Shown here piece after piece: positions 11,323-22,214 of a DNA stretch of 64,000 nucleotides (its first letter is position 1; the number at the start of each line of letters is the position of its first letter). Position numbers and translations under genes: made by a program. The stretch comes from Anthoceros angustus (taxonomy: Eukaryota; Streptophyta; Anthocerotopsida; Anthocerotales; Anthocerotaceae): contig VJWM01000063.1 in assembly GCA_010909165.1 (NCBI GenBank), positions 1,054,001-1,118,000 of the forward strand, written 5' to 3'. Below the pieces are notes generated by a model. The model saw only the letters and a list, made by a program, of their open reading frames with translations. It ran no database searches and was not told where the DNA came from.

Positions 11323-11506
11323 GAGGACGGCACATCAACCTCGAGGAGGAGGGCGACTCATCCTCAACGAGGATGAATCTTGGTAAAAAGGTTCCCAATG
11401 TTGCCGACTTGGCCGACACCGAGGAGGTAGTAAAATGAGAAGGGAGAGTCCGACTAAAGAGCGGAGTATTGTTCGGGGTGAGGCCGCCAATGATGAGAAG
11501 GGAGTA
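11323..11506 (+). mobile_element. Partial internal spacer before LTR 6
   Basis: Only the 3' half remains: the gaggaggagggcgactcatc acidic-repeat part and the purine tract gatgagaagggagta. Confidence 0.7.
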
Positions 11507-12958
11507 TGTGGAGTGCCAAACCGGCGTCCGCATTTGGCGCTTGTTTTGCTTTTTTGGTCACATCGTTAAGAGGGATAGGGAGGAGTTAGCCAATAAGGCT
11601 GGGCCGATTGCACTTGCTGTGCAATCCCTAGACCTCGGTCCGAGGACGGAGTGGTCCGTCTCGGCGAGGTCCGACGGAGTGGTCCGTGGGCGAGGTCCGA
11701 CGGAGTGGTCTGCCCGGCGAGGTCCGACGGAGTGGTCTGCCCGGCGAGGTCCGACGGAGTGGTCTGCCCGGGCGAGGTCCGAGGTCTGCCCGGGCGAGGT
11801 CTGACGGAGGGTCCGTCTGGCGAGGTCCGACGGAGTGGTCGTCGGCGAGGTCGACGGAGTGGTCTGCCCGGCAGACGGAGTGGTCTGCTCGGGCGAGGTC
11901 CGACGGAGGGTCTGCCCGGGCAGGTCCGACGGAGTGGTCTGCCCGGCGAGGTCCGACGGAGTGGTCTGCCTGCGAGGTCCGACGAGTGGTCCGCCCTGAG
12001 AGGTCGGAGGGTCCGTCCGGCGAGGTCCGACGGAGTGGTCGTCCGGCGGTGGTTTAAGCCAGGCACGCCGCATGGATCAAGCTTAGGGGACTGCAAGAAG
12101 TCCGCAGGATGAGCTACGCCCCTGGCTACATTAATGACTGGTTAGATACATAGGCGGGTTAGGTTAGGTATGGGAGTATATAGGAAGGCTCGCCCAAGAC
12201 GGCACTATCCCGTACCATCTTCGGCCTGCGGTGTTTTTCTTGCCTTCCGTGCTCGAGGAGCGAGTGAGTTCTCGCCACCGCAGGTGATTAATTGGTGGTA
12301 GAGGGATGTGTTTAGAGCTCGTGACGAGCTCCGCCAACACGCTTGATGGGTGCATCGGGTCGGACTCGAGCTTAGGAGGCGCTGGGGTGACTCACTGGTG
12401 GAAGCCATCCTTGAGGCCGGGCTGAACGGAGGTCGTGGGGATGCAGTCAAGCCACTTCTCCAACGTGAAGGCCGAGGGGATTAGGAGGCGCTTGGGGTGA
12501 CTCACGGAAGCCATCCTTGAGGTCACTGAACGGAGGTCGGGGATGCAGTCGCAGCTACTTCTCCGCGAAGCAAGGCAAAGGCGGCGTGTGAATACATCGG
12601 CGTGTTGGTGTTGTGACTACTAGCCGAATGGATAAGGGAGAAGGGTCGGTTACTGCGTGTTGAGGTGGAGTTGTGGCGGACGAGTTGAGGAGCCTGGGCT
12701 TAGAGTACGATCGATCAAGGAACGCCGCTAAACCTGCTCCGTATCGAGAAACCGGGTGGTTTGTGGGAAGGTCCGGCACGCGCGCTACCGTCCGACGAGT
12801 TGTGGAGGGCACACACTTAGGGTTGTGGAGCCGACCCAACATGATGAAGTCCGCTCAGCGATAGAGCTCAGCATAAGCACGAGACCATTCCTGGGAACGG
12901 ACTCCTTCCTACAACGACACGGATTGTGCGCGCCTACCGCACATCGAAAGTCGCGCCA
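11507..12958 (+). mobile_element. LTR copy 6
   Basis: TGTGGAGTGCC start and TCGCGCCA end. Its minisatellite (11640-12050) is the most regular: the gtggtc starts at 11705, 11732 and 11759 are exactly 27 bp apart. Confidence 0.85.
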
Positions 12959-13373
12959 CATTTTGGCGCCGTTGCCGGGGAATGGTATTGTTGTGGACTG
13001 CTGCCTGAGTTAGTAGGTAGGAGTAGGACGGCTGCCAGATTGCGGTTGTGGATGGGTGTAATGGTCGGGCAGTTTGTGGAGTATATAGAAGTAGGGAGGA
13101 TGCACAGGACCGGACGCCGAGGGTGCGAATCTAGCGGGAGGCCCAGCATGCTCAAAGGGAGAAAGAAGATGGGCACGGGCGCTGGGGAGGACGACACATC
13201 AACCTCGGAGGAGGAGGGCGACTCATCCTCAACGGAGGATGAATCTTGGTAAAAGGTTCCCAATGTTGCCAACTGGCGACACCGAGGAGGTAGTAAAAGC
13301 CGAGAAGGGAGAGTCCGACTGAAGAGCGGAGTATTGTTCGGGGTGTTGGCGAGGCCGCCGATGAGAAGGGAGT
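12959..13373 (+). mobile_element. Internal spacer with the best-preserved primer site
   Basis: Positions 12964-12980 read TGGCGCCGTTGCCGGGG, a full match to the complement of the plant tRNA-Asp 3' end as used by Tat/Athila-type elements. The gag-like start MLKGRKKMGTGAGEDD is at 13149 and stops at 13252. The purine tract precedes LTR 7. Confidence 0.85.
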
Positions 13374-14757
13374 ATGGAGTGCCAAACCGATGTCCGTACT
13401 CGGCCGGGTCACATCTAAGAGGGATAGGGAGGAGTGGTCTGGCGAGGTCCGACGAGTGGTCCGTCCTTGAGACGGAGGTCCGTCAGGTCCGACGAGTGGT
13501 CTGCCGGCGAGGTCCGACGGAGTGGTCTGCTCGAGGTCCGATGAGGTCCGTCTCGGCGAGGTCCGATGGAGTGGTCTGCCGGCGAGGTCCGACGAGTGGT
13601 CCGTCCGGGCGAGGTCCGGATGAGTGGTCTGCCCGGCAGGTCCGACGGAGGGTCTGCGAGGTCTGGAGTGGTCTGCCCGGCGAGGTCTCACGGAGTGGTC
13701 CGCTCGGGCGAGGTCCGACGGAGGGTCTGCCCGCGAGGTCCGTGAGTGGTCCGTCCGGCGAGGTCCGACGGAGGGTCTGGCGAGGTCGGAGTGGTCTCGG
13801 GCGAGGTCCGACGGAGTGGTCTCGCCGGGTTTAGTTTGGTGGGCATCGCCGCATGGATCTACTGCTTGGGGAAGCTGGTGCAAGAAGTCCGCGCAGGATG
13901 AGCCACGCCGTTACTACGACCTGTGGTTAGGATACATACATAGGCGGTTAGGTTAGGGTATGGGAGTATAGGAAGGCTCGGCCCAAGACGGACTATCCCG
14001 GTACCATCTTCGGCCTGTGGTGTTTGCTCTCCGTGGCTCGAGGAGCGGAGTGAGTTCCTCGCCACCGCGGTGATTAATTGGTGGTAGAGGGATGTGTTTA
14101 GAGCTCGTGACGAGCTCCGCCAACACGCTTGATGGGTGCATCGGGGTCGGACTGAGCTTAGAGGCGCTTGGGGTGACTCCGCTGGGGTGGAAGCCATCCT
14201 TGAGGTCGCCGGAACGGAGGTCGGGGATGCAGTCGCAAGCCACAGTAACGCGGAAGCACTGGAGGGGATTAGGAGGCGCTGGGGTGACTGCGGAAGCCAT
14301 CCTTGAGGCCGGAACGGAGGTCGGGTTGCAGCCGCGGGTTACCCGGGCGTGAAGCGCTGGAAGGCAAAGGCGGCCCGTGAATACATCGGCGTGTTGGTGT
14401 TGTGACTACTAGCTGGAATGGATAAGGGAGAAGGGTCAAGCAGTGTGTGTTGAGGTGGAGTTGTGGCGGACAGAGTTGAGGGCCGCTAGAGTACGAGATC
14501 GACGAAGGAACGCCGCTAAACCTCGTTAGGTAATCGGAGAAATCGGGTGGTTGTGGGAAGGTCCGGCGGTCGCGCCGCCTCGTCCGACGAGTTGTGGAGG
14601 GCACACTTAGGGTTGTGGAGTCACGACCCAACATGATGAAGTCCGCTCAGCGAGCAGTCGTAGAGCTCGTAATAAGCACGAGACCATTCCCCGTGGAACG
14701 AACTCCTTACTACAACGACACGGATTGTGCGCGGTAGCCATCGGCAAAAGTCGCGTC
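13374..14757 (+). mobile_element. LTR copy 7 (terminal)
   Basis: Begins TGGAGTGCC and ends AAAAGTCGCGTCA, followed immediately by the right target duplication gtac. Minisatellite at 13430-13835. Confidence 0.8.
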
Positions 14758-15320
14758 AGTACACCCTATCTTTCTAGCATTGTTAATAATTTCCCACATC
14801 CTTGTTACTTGTAGTTCTCGACCTGCTTGGTGCAGCCATCTTAACAGTCCGGCACTCTCTCTTCCCACCTCACCCTTATAGGTACACCCATCTTTCACAA
14901 GCATTGTTAATAATTTCCCACCGCCTCACGGTCGTAGTTCACCCCTGCTTGATGCGCAAAATCTTAACACGAACTCGGCACTCTCTTCCCACCTCACCCT
15001 TATGGGTACACCCCATCTTTCACAAGCATTGTTAATAATTTCCCACTTGCCCTTGTTACAGTCGTTGTTGCAATTTTATGTAGCACTTCCAACTTGCAAC
15101 ACGTTTTGATGGCTTGGTGTTCAGTTGGTCGATTTTTTCTCTACCTTGTCCAACCATCCTAACACAATGCTTGGTCTCTCACTTTATGTACCACTTCAAA
15201 ATTGCAACACTCTATGGTGGCTTGGTGTTCATGGTGTCAATTTCTTCTCCACCTTCTCCCACCATCTTAACACAATGCTTGGTCTCTCTCCTTTCATCTC
15301 ACCCTGCTAGTTATTGCTCC
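14758..15320. repeat. 124-bp satellite and related 106-bp repeat
   Basis: Units containing gtacaccc-atctttc, attgttaataatttcccac, cggcactctcttcccacctc and acccttatgg recur at 14758, 14882 and 15005 (period 124 bp). From about 15.09 kb a second unit with atggcttggtgttca and cacaatgcttggtctctc repeats with a period near 106 bp. The left end of the same satellite is at 3240-3407, so the LTR block was inserted here. Confidence 0.7.
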
Positions 15321-15560
15321 CCTTATCACACCCTTTTTATAGTCTTTTACTTCTTCTCCTCCATCATGACTTTGAGATGGAGCTCCCCTATCACAATCAT
15401 TTTATACTCTTCCCCTCTTCCTCTTGCAACATGATTGTAACAATGATCTTTCTCCAGTTGGGGTTGTATCCTTCTTTCTATTTTACCTCCTTTGCATATC
15501 CTTTGTATACGTATATATGTATATAGGCTTCAAGACATAAGTATGTGTAAGTATGTGTAC
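15321..15560. other. Pyrimidine-rich spacer before the tnp2 fragments
   Basis: No gene is seen. The stretch is CT-rich and its end (ttgcatatcctttgta ... taggcttcaagacataag) recurs at 16.20-16.26 kb after the second tnp2 copy. Confidence 0.5.
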
Positions 15561-15569
15561 ATATAGTGA

Positions 15570-16180
15570 TGATTTATTGAGGTGAAAGAACGATGGAAAG
15601 AGACCATCTAGGAGGGGACAACATATGGGGACCCGAGGGTCGGAGTGAAGAGGAGCAACTGGGCTCCCTACTTTTTAACTCTAGAGAATACTGGGAATCC
15701 AAGTCCAGCCAGCAATCCACAAACGCACGGGTCCCTTTCACTTGCAATCCAGCCAGGGTGCCCAAGCCTGGGTAATCGGCAATGACATGCAACACCACTG
15801 CTCGCAACCTGAAATGCCTCCTAGGATCATTCACCACTATTGAGAATTCTTCCATGTCCACCCCTCTCCACAGCTCTTCCAGTTCTTCTACCAGCGGTGC
15901 CATATAAACATCAAAATTTTTTACCATTCGCGGTCCTAGTACAATCAAAGGCATGATGACATGGGCATCCTTCAACTGTGTGGAGGCATATTGTGAACGA
16001 ATATCTAATCGCCATATGGACGTGTTTACGCACTCACAAATGGGCCGGGCCTAGGGATAATGCCAACCTGCGAGGCTCATCCGCGAACCCTCCAAGCATC
16101 AAGTGCTCTCAAGCCGGGGTGTCCGCCATCATGGACATGTCCCATTCTCGCTTTGCCTCCCGACATACCAAGTCATCATC
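15570..16180 (-). pseudogene. CACTA tnp2 transposase fragment, distal copy
   Basis: Read on the minus strand the DNA encodes LKDAHVIMPLIVLGPRMVKN, DVYMAPLVEELEELWRGV, FRLRAVVLHVIADYPGLGTL and GLQVKGTRAFVDC. This is the central tnp2 (Pfam PF02992) block of plant CACTA/En-Spm transposases, whose usual form has a proline-rich VYL-PLIEELKELW, an LRAALLWTINDFPAYGNLSGW and a TKGK-ACPVC. The ADTPAWRALDA-like segment lies just upstream on the same strand. Stops and frame changes show that it is not functional. A near-identical copy lies next to it at 16.28-16.87 kb. Confidence 0.8.
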
Positions 16181-16274
16181 CATCTATTTTATCTCCTTTG
16201 CATATCCTTTGTATTACATATGTATATAGGCTTCAAGACATAAGTATGTGTAAGTATGTGTGCATAGTGATGAT

Positions 16275-16870
16275 TTATTGAGGTGAAAGAGCGATGGAAA
16301 GAGACCATCTAGGAGGGACAATATATGGGGACCCGAGGTCGGAGTGAAGAGGAGCAACTGGGCTCCTACTTTTTAACTCTAGAGAATACTGGAATCCAAG
16401 TCCATGACAATCCACAAACGCATGGGTCCCTTTCACTTGCAATCCAAACGGTGCCCAAGCACAGGTAATCGGCAATGACATACCGCTGCTCGCAACAATG
16501 CCTCCTAGGATCATTCACCACTATTGAGAATTCTTCCATGTCCACCCCTCTCCCACAGCTCTTCCAGGTTCTTCTACAGCTAGTGCCATACATCAAAATT
16601 TTTACCATTCTCCTAGTACAATCAAAGGCATGATGACATGGGCATCCTTCAACTGTGGTGGCATGTGGTGAATACAGGCGCCATATGGACGTGTTTACAG
16701 ACCAGTGGCCAAATGGGCTGAAGCCGTCTAGGGATAATGCCAACCTCAAGTTGCGAGGCTCATCCGCGAACCCTCCAACTGCATCAAGTGCTCTCCAAGC
16801 TGGGGTGTCCGCCATCATGGACATGTCCCCATTCTCGCCTCCCGACATACCAAGTCATCATCCTTCTCAG
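16275..16870 (-). pseudogene. CACTA tnp2 transposase fragment, proximal copy
   Basis: On the minus strand the frame gives ADTPAWRALDAVGGFADEPR, NLRLALSLDGFSPFGHWSVN, then with a frame change CHHAFD...VKILMYGTSC and GVDMEEFSIVVNDPRRH. The match to the RNIRLGLATDGFNPFG motif of tnp2 is clear. Relative to the distal copy it has several small deletions that shift the frame. The two copies lie head to tail about 700 bp apart. Confidence 0.8.
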
Positions 16871-16941
16871 GCGGCCGAACATGCGCTTTCAATCGCTCTT
16901 TAGAGGAAAATGCCGAGGACCTGCGTGAACATCGTCGCTCA

Positions 16942-17718
16942 TCAAACCCTTCCTTGTACAAGGCAAGTACATCGTGGGCAATGGAAGCAAACATACTTGC
17001 CCTCGAATGTAACACAATCTCTCTCACAAGCATGGATTTTCATGTATCTTGGCCCAAACATGTTCAACAATGACTTTGCCTCGTACATGTCCTTGGGTAG
17101 CTTGTTTGGAGCTGGCAGAATATTCACTCTTAAGAGCTTTGAAAGTGCTCTTAAAGCGACGTCACTGATGTCATACATGATTTGCCACGATAGCAACAAC
17201 AGTGTGGCGCATAGCCTGCTTTCTTTCGATTGGACTTCCTCTTCAATGTGGTATAACGGCGTTTCGCCAACAGCTCGACAAGCAGCGGTCCTGGCCTCCA
17301 TTCCTGCCGCGCCCACTGCAACATCCGTAGCTTCTAGCAACTCGTCCACGGTATGCATTTCAGGCATATCATCACCTCCCGGACCCTTGTCCATACTTTC
17401 GGCGTCGGAACTACTAGTTTGGGCGGTGAGATGGCCATCGCTGGTTCCCCTGTCAGACCCAACTGAGCCCACATGCGAATCTATCTGGTGTGGGGAGACG
17501 CCTGCAAGGCTGCTACCCTCATCTATGTGTGCTCGTGGCTCGCCAAACGCAAAAAAAATAACATTAATGCTAAGATTGGAGTGCACCTGCTGTCGAGTCA
17601 CGCGAGAGAACTCACAGCCGCCGCGGGTGCCTGTAGCAGCTGGCGCAGACAATGCACTCTTGAAATATGTGCCAGAATACAAGCATGAGAGCTCTCCACA
17701 CACTGACAGCAAGGACAA
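16942..17718 (-). pseudogene. CACTA tnp2 N-terminal region, 258-codon frame
   Basis: The minus-strand frame ends with LPKDMYEAKSLLNMFGPRYM followed by KIHACERDCVTFEGKYVCFH-CPRC. In plant tnp2 proteins this corresponds to the (L)PKSYYEAKK-(L)...YEKIDACPNDC...CPVCG segment. The upstream part has an acidic, low-complexity stretch (GSDRGTSDGHLTAQTSSSDA) and a helical LLLSWQIMYDISDVALRALS. The downstream part on the same strand continues into the 16.3-16.9 kb fragment. An overlapping plus-strand frame of 285 codons (16910-17767) is judged to be a shadow because only the minus strand shows family motifs. Confidence 0.75.
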
Positions 17719-18049
17719 TACATGTACACCGCATCTACATTTCGTGGCATCCTCCCCAAGGTCGTGATCTGGTAGTCACGGCAAGCACAACATAGCCTGG
17801 GAGGTACATCCGATATGTGAACGCCACCATCCCCGCAGTATACTATCGTGAATTCGCAGATTTATGTTGGAACCAGGAGGTGGTTGATAGACGGCGATAG
17901 TGGACGGTGGGAAGACATGGACTGGTATGATGGATGGCTGGAACTCCGACCCCCACCCAGGCCACCAACGTTTGTTGATGTGGTGACTGATATGGTACAC
18001 AGAGAAGGTGTGACACCAAAGATCCGTCAACAGGAAATTTTTGGAACTC

Positions 18050-18960
18050 CATGACTGTCGCCTTGTTTTGCCGCCATTGGCCACCGCTGTGGGCGCCAAA
18101 GGATGTCATGCACGTGGAAAAGAACAATGCAGAGGCCATATGGCACACTTTGATTGGAGAATGAGACGACCTGGCATCAAGGATGGACATGGAAGCCAAT
18201 GGATGGAAAAGGTGGTACTGGCCGGTAGGAGAGGACGGCCAATGCCTCGAGGCATTATACGTTTTGTCGAAAGACAACCTCTGTCGAGTCATAAAGTTAA
18301 TTAAAGGCATAAAGATGCCCACAGGCTGTGGGTCTAACATAGGAGCGAAATTAGATGGGGGCAAAGTTGGAAGCTTGAAGTGCCATGACTGGCACATTAT
18401 GCTGGAAATCATCTTCCCCATCGTCCTTCAGGGGTGCATAGAGCCAGAGGTGTAGAAGGCGGTTGTGAAGCTAGGCCGGTTGTACTGATGGATTTGCGGA
18501 CAATACCGGGCCATGAAATTCAAGCACAGCGAGAAGAGGCTATGCGGGTGATGTGCTCTTTGGAAAAGAAATTCCCTCCAAAATTCTTTGATATCTCAAC
18601 CCACCTCATAATGCATTTAGTGGACGAGGTCGCGGCTCTGCACACTGTGGATTACCCGGGAGAGAGATACTTAGGATCCAGAAGGACAAGATAGGCCAGA
18701 AAGGCTAGAGTCCAAGATAGCCGTGGGGTATGAGAGAGGAGAGTATGCATTTGCATGTCATTCCTCCGCACTATGGTCACATCGGTGGATCATGGAGTCC
18801 AGAGGACCATGTGGGAGAGGAGCTGGGTGTCACGTACACAATGGATGCCGCTGAGGTGCATCGCCCATACTTATGTGTTGTATCTCACTAAGGTGATGCA
18901 CCTGGACATATACTGACGAAGAGGTGAGGATGTAAGGTGCCCAAGGAAGAACGATGAACT
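18050..18960 (+). pseudogene. CACTA tnp2 C-terminal half with DUF4218-like region, copy 1
   Basis: Now on the plus strand, frames joined across small shifts read DVMHVEKNNAEAIWHTLIGE, RMDMEANGWKRWYWPVGEDG, LSKDNLCRVIKLIKGIKMPT, GSLKCHDWHIMLEIIFPIVL and LEKKFPPKFFDISTHLIMHL. These are the DVMHIEKNV, LTKEEKRKFCQFLKSVKFPD, GLKSHDCHVLLQRLLPI and FPPGFFD-MEHL-VHL motifs of the tnp2 C-terminal half and DUF4218 (PF13960). Orientation is opposite to the N-terminal half at 15.6-17.7 kb. Several stops are present. Confidence 0.8.
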
Positions 18961-19019
18961 TTCAAGAGGTGGGTAATGGAAGAAGGGGGTGAGCGATGGA
19001 GGCATCTCATATGACCCAT

Positions 19020-19600
19020 GAAGTGAGCTATCATGGATGGCCTACGCGCACGGCACATAGTCACGTGTGGAACAAAGGCGCCCGCCACTTTAGCAATGGA
19101 GGCATAAACGCGCCAGAGTACAAAGGATAGTGCAAGAGCAAAGTTTATCATGAGTGGACAGCTGGGAACCTAAAGAGGAGCACGTGTTCTATGGCCACAT
19201 AGAACAACATCATGGATGGCCCTTCGCTGCAAAGTACATAGTCACGTGTGGAACAAGGTGCCCGCCACTTAACAATGGGAGGCATAAACGCGCCGGTACA
19301 AAGGATAGTGAGTGGGCAAAGTTTATCATGAGTGGGACAGGGCTGCCGGGAACCTAAAGAGGAGCACGTGTTCTATGGCCACATAGAACAACATCGCGGA
19401 TGCCTTTCTGAGGAGTATAAACCAATTTTGTTGAAGGTTCGATGGTATGAGTGTCGCCAGAGGACAAGGCCATCGCTAAGTCGTGACACGGTTGACCTCG
19501 TGAATACCGAGAAGGTTTGCTCAGATAGTGCGGTATGCAAAGTTTATCATGAGTGGACGGTGAGGAACCTAAAGAGGAGCACGTGTTCTATGGCCACATA
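19020..19600 (+). pseudogene. DUF4216-like module of the CACTA transposon, three partial copies
   Basis: EEHVFYGHIEQ, SEEYKPILLKVRWYECR and FDLVNTEKVC follow the DUF4216 (PF13952) pattern of CACTA ORFs (VFYYGVLEEI..., FKVVLFKCKWVD..., V-F). The DNA string cctaaagaggagcacgtgtt begins partial copies at about 19167, 19353 and 19568. Only the third runs on through RVRSIDGPFVWPSQ. Confidence 0.7.
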
Positions 19601-19921
19601 GAACAAATACTGCGGATGCAGTTCTCGGAGGAGTATAAACCAATTTTGTTGAAGGTTCGATGGTATGAGTGTCGGCCAGGAGGGACAAGGCCATCGTTGC
19701 GAAAGTCGTACACCAGATTTGACCTCGTGAATACCGAGAAGGTTTGCCTGTATAGGGTGCGCTCCATCGATGGTCCATTTGTGTGGCCATCGCAGTAACT
19801 CGCAGTACGCCGCATCCGAGATGCGGATGGAAATAGGGGTGGCCCGGCCGCAGTTTACGGCGAGGGATGGAGGAGGAGGAACCCATGCGTGGCACATAGC
19901 TTGTGGCATGTCGCTTACTTA

Positions 19922-20700
19922 GTCAAGGATGGACATGGAAGCCAATGGATGGAAAAGGTGGTACTGGCCGGTAGGAGAGGACGGCCAATGCCTCGAGGCA
20001 TTATACGTTTTGTCGAAAGACAACCTCTGTCGAGTCATAAAGTTAATTAAAGGCATAAAGATGCCCACAGGCTGTGGGTCTAACATAGGAGCGAAATTAG
20101 ATGGGGGCAAAGTTGGAAGCTTGAAGTGCCATGACTGGCACATTATGCTGGAAATCATCTTCCCCATCGTCCTTCAGGTGCATAGAGCCGAGGTGTAGAA
20201 GGCTGGAGGGTGAAGCTAGGCCGGTTGTAATCGATGGACGGCGACAACAAGGCCATGAAATTCAAGCACATGAGAAGAGGCTATGCGGTGATGTGCTCTT
20301 TGGAAAAGAAATTCTCCAAAATTCTTTGATATCTCAACCCACCTCATAATGCATTTAGTGGACGAGGTGGCTGCATTGCCTCTGCACACACCTGTGGATT
20401 ACCGAGAGATACTTAGGATCCAGAAGCGACAACCAAGGCCATGAGGCTAGAGTCCAAGATAGCCGGGGTATATGAGAGAGGAGAGTATGCATTTCGGCAT
20501 GTCATTCCTCCGGCGTTACTATGGTCACATCGGTGGATCATGGAGTCCAGAGGACCATGTGGGAGAGGAGCTGTTGGGTGTCGGTCGCGTGTACACAATG
20601 GATGCCGTTGAGGTGCATCGGGCCCATACTTATGTGTTGTATCTCACTAAGGTGATGCAGCCGTTTTTGGACATATACGACGAAGAGGTGAGGATGTAAG
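19922..20700 (+). pseudogene. tnp2 C-terminal half, copy 2
   Basis: The first roughly 255 bp (19922-20178) match copy 1 (18177-18430) almost base for base, including the RMDMEANGWKRWYWPVGEDG and LKCHDWHIMLEIIFPI parts. The remainder again encodes the DUF4218-like region, with GHIGGSWSPEDHVGEELLGV and YVLYLTKVMQPFLDIYDEEV better preserved than in copy 1. Confidence 0.75.
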
Positions 20701-20749
20701 GTGCCCATGAAGAACGATGAACTTTCAAGAGGTGGGCAAGAAGGGGGTG

Positions 20750-21160
20750 AGCGATGGGAGGCATCTCATATGACCCATGAAGTGAGCTATCATGGATGGC
20801 CCTTCGCTGCAAAGTACATAGTCACGTGTGGAACAAGGTGCCCGCCACTTAACAATGGGAGGCATAAACGCGCCGGTACAAAGGATAGTGCAGTATGGGC
20901 AAAGTTTATCATGAGTGGGACAGGGGCTGCCGGGGAACCTAAAGAGGAGCACGTGTTCTATGGCCACATAGAACAACATCGCGGATGCCTTTCTGAGGAG
21001 TATAAACCAATTTTGTTGAAGGTTCGATGGTATGAGTGTCGGCCAGGAAGGACAAGGCCATCGCTAAGTCGTGACACGGTTGACCTCGTGAATACCGAGA
21101 AGGTTTGCTCAGATAGTGCGCTCCATCGATGGTCCATTTGTGTGGCCATCGCAGTAACTC
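20750..21160 (+). pseudogene. DUF4216-like module, copy following tnp2 copy 2
   Basis: A frame from about 20710 to 21150 reads HEVSYHGWPFAAKYIVTCGT, then EEHVFYGHIEQHRGCLSEEY and KPILLKVRWYECRPGRTRPS. It is the longest uninterrupted copy of this module. Confidence 0.7.
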
Positions 21161-21279
21161 GCAGTACGCCGCATCCGAGATGCGGATGGAAATAGGGGTG
21201 GCCCGGCCGCAGTTTACGGCGAGGGATGGAGGGAGGAGGAACCCATGGGCGGTGGCACATAGCTTGTGGCATGTCGCTT

Positions 21280-22214
21280 ACTTAGCTGCAGGGATGGGGC
21301 ATAACCTGCATGTCAAGTGGGCAATAAATTATTTCCAAACTAACAGACATAATATCCAATGGCAGAATGTGCCAATACCCAAGTGTCGTGTGGGATTGGT
21401 CAGTGGAAGACGATTATTAATGGTAAAATGCAGCAATGGGCACATTGAGAACGCTGCGCCATGTGGGCAATATAATACAACATGAGTAACGTACAGCGTA
21501 ACCAATGGGACATGAAACTTGCTCCCAAGTCTGTCGAGGTTGTGGTCAGAAAATTGTTGTGATTATGGGCAAATAGCATGTGGACATTCAACATGCTGGT
21601 CCCGGCCAAGAGGAGTAAATGACAACCTGCTGGGCCTTTGCAAACAAAGCTTTTTCAAAATAGCAGCCTTGAATTTCGACAGCCGGGACTTGCTCGAGAG
21701 GTGTTTCAACTTCGCGATGGCACGGCGGTGGTGAACAATCGGTTCACGGGATGGGGAGTATGGCGAGGTGAAGCTTTTGGGGAGTCACGATGAAGGCGCT
21801 TATGAACACCATACGAAAGTGGCATGGCCACCACGACCTGACCGGACTGGGGTGCAGGAGGATGGGGCCAACCGCCCGGGCTATCTCGCTCATCCACCGC
21901 ATCTACCGCGTCTCCATTCAACATACCACGACCGAGAAGCGCCACCGTCAAGACTAAAGGTTAGCGAGGTTAGAGGCGAGGTGACATGGCTGCGGAGCGA
22001 CTTGTCACGATGAAGGCGCTATGAACACCACGGTCGAAGCGGGCGTCACCGAAGCCGGCCGGACCGTATCCGGTGGGGAGGATGAGGCCAACCGCTCGGG
22101 CTATCTCGCTCATCCAGCACCCGGTGCTCCATTCAAAATATGTCGGCGACTGGAGAAGCGCCACCCGTCAAGATCGAAGGCAGTTAGCGAGGTTAGAGGC
22201 GGTGACATGGTACG
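21280..22214 (+). repeat. Transposon 3' module, copy A
   Basis: Starts with gggatggggcataacctgca and includes ttgctcccaagtctgtcgag and gatgaaggcgcttatgaaca. A closely similar copy lies at 23440-24104. An internal partial repeat (21960-22020 and 22200-22220) carries gaggttagaggcgaggtgac. No protein family is recognised. Confidence 0.6.

Larger units (their letters stand above)
3408..14757 (+). mobile_element. Concatemer of a short Ty3/gypsy-type LTR retrotransposon (7 LTRs)
   Basis: The block begins TGTGGAGTGCC and ends AAAGTCGCGTCA, the TG...CA form of LTR ends. It is flanked by gtac on both sides (3404-3407 and 14758-14761). Inside, LTR copies alternate with spacers of about 390-415 bp. Each complete spacer starts with a primer binding site related to TGGCGCCGTTGCCGGGG (exact at 12964-12980), which fits the 3' end of plant tRNA-Asp, and ends with a purine tract gatgagaagggagta directly before the next TGTGGAG. 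There is no protease, RT or integrase anywhere, so it is non-autonomous. The tRNA-Asp primer suggests a Tat/Athila-like Ty3/gypsy relative. Head-to-tail growth by recombination between LTRs is inferred. Confidence 0.85.

Noticed and set aside
3408-14757. CRISPR-like array
   Set aside because: Regular repeats without unique spacers of constant length, in a eukaryotic LTR with intron-bearing plant genes nearby.
16910-17767. 285-codon plus-strand frame
   Set aside because: It overlaps the minus-strand tnp2 N-terminal frame, and only the minus strand shows family motifs.
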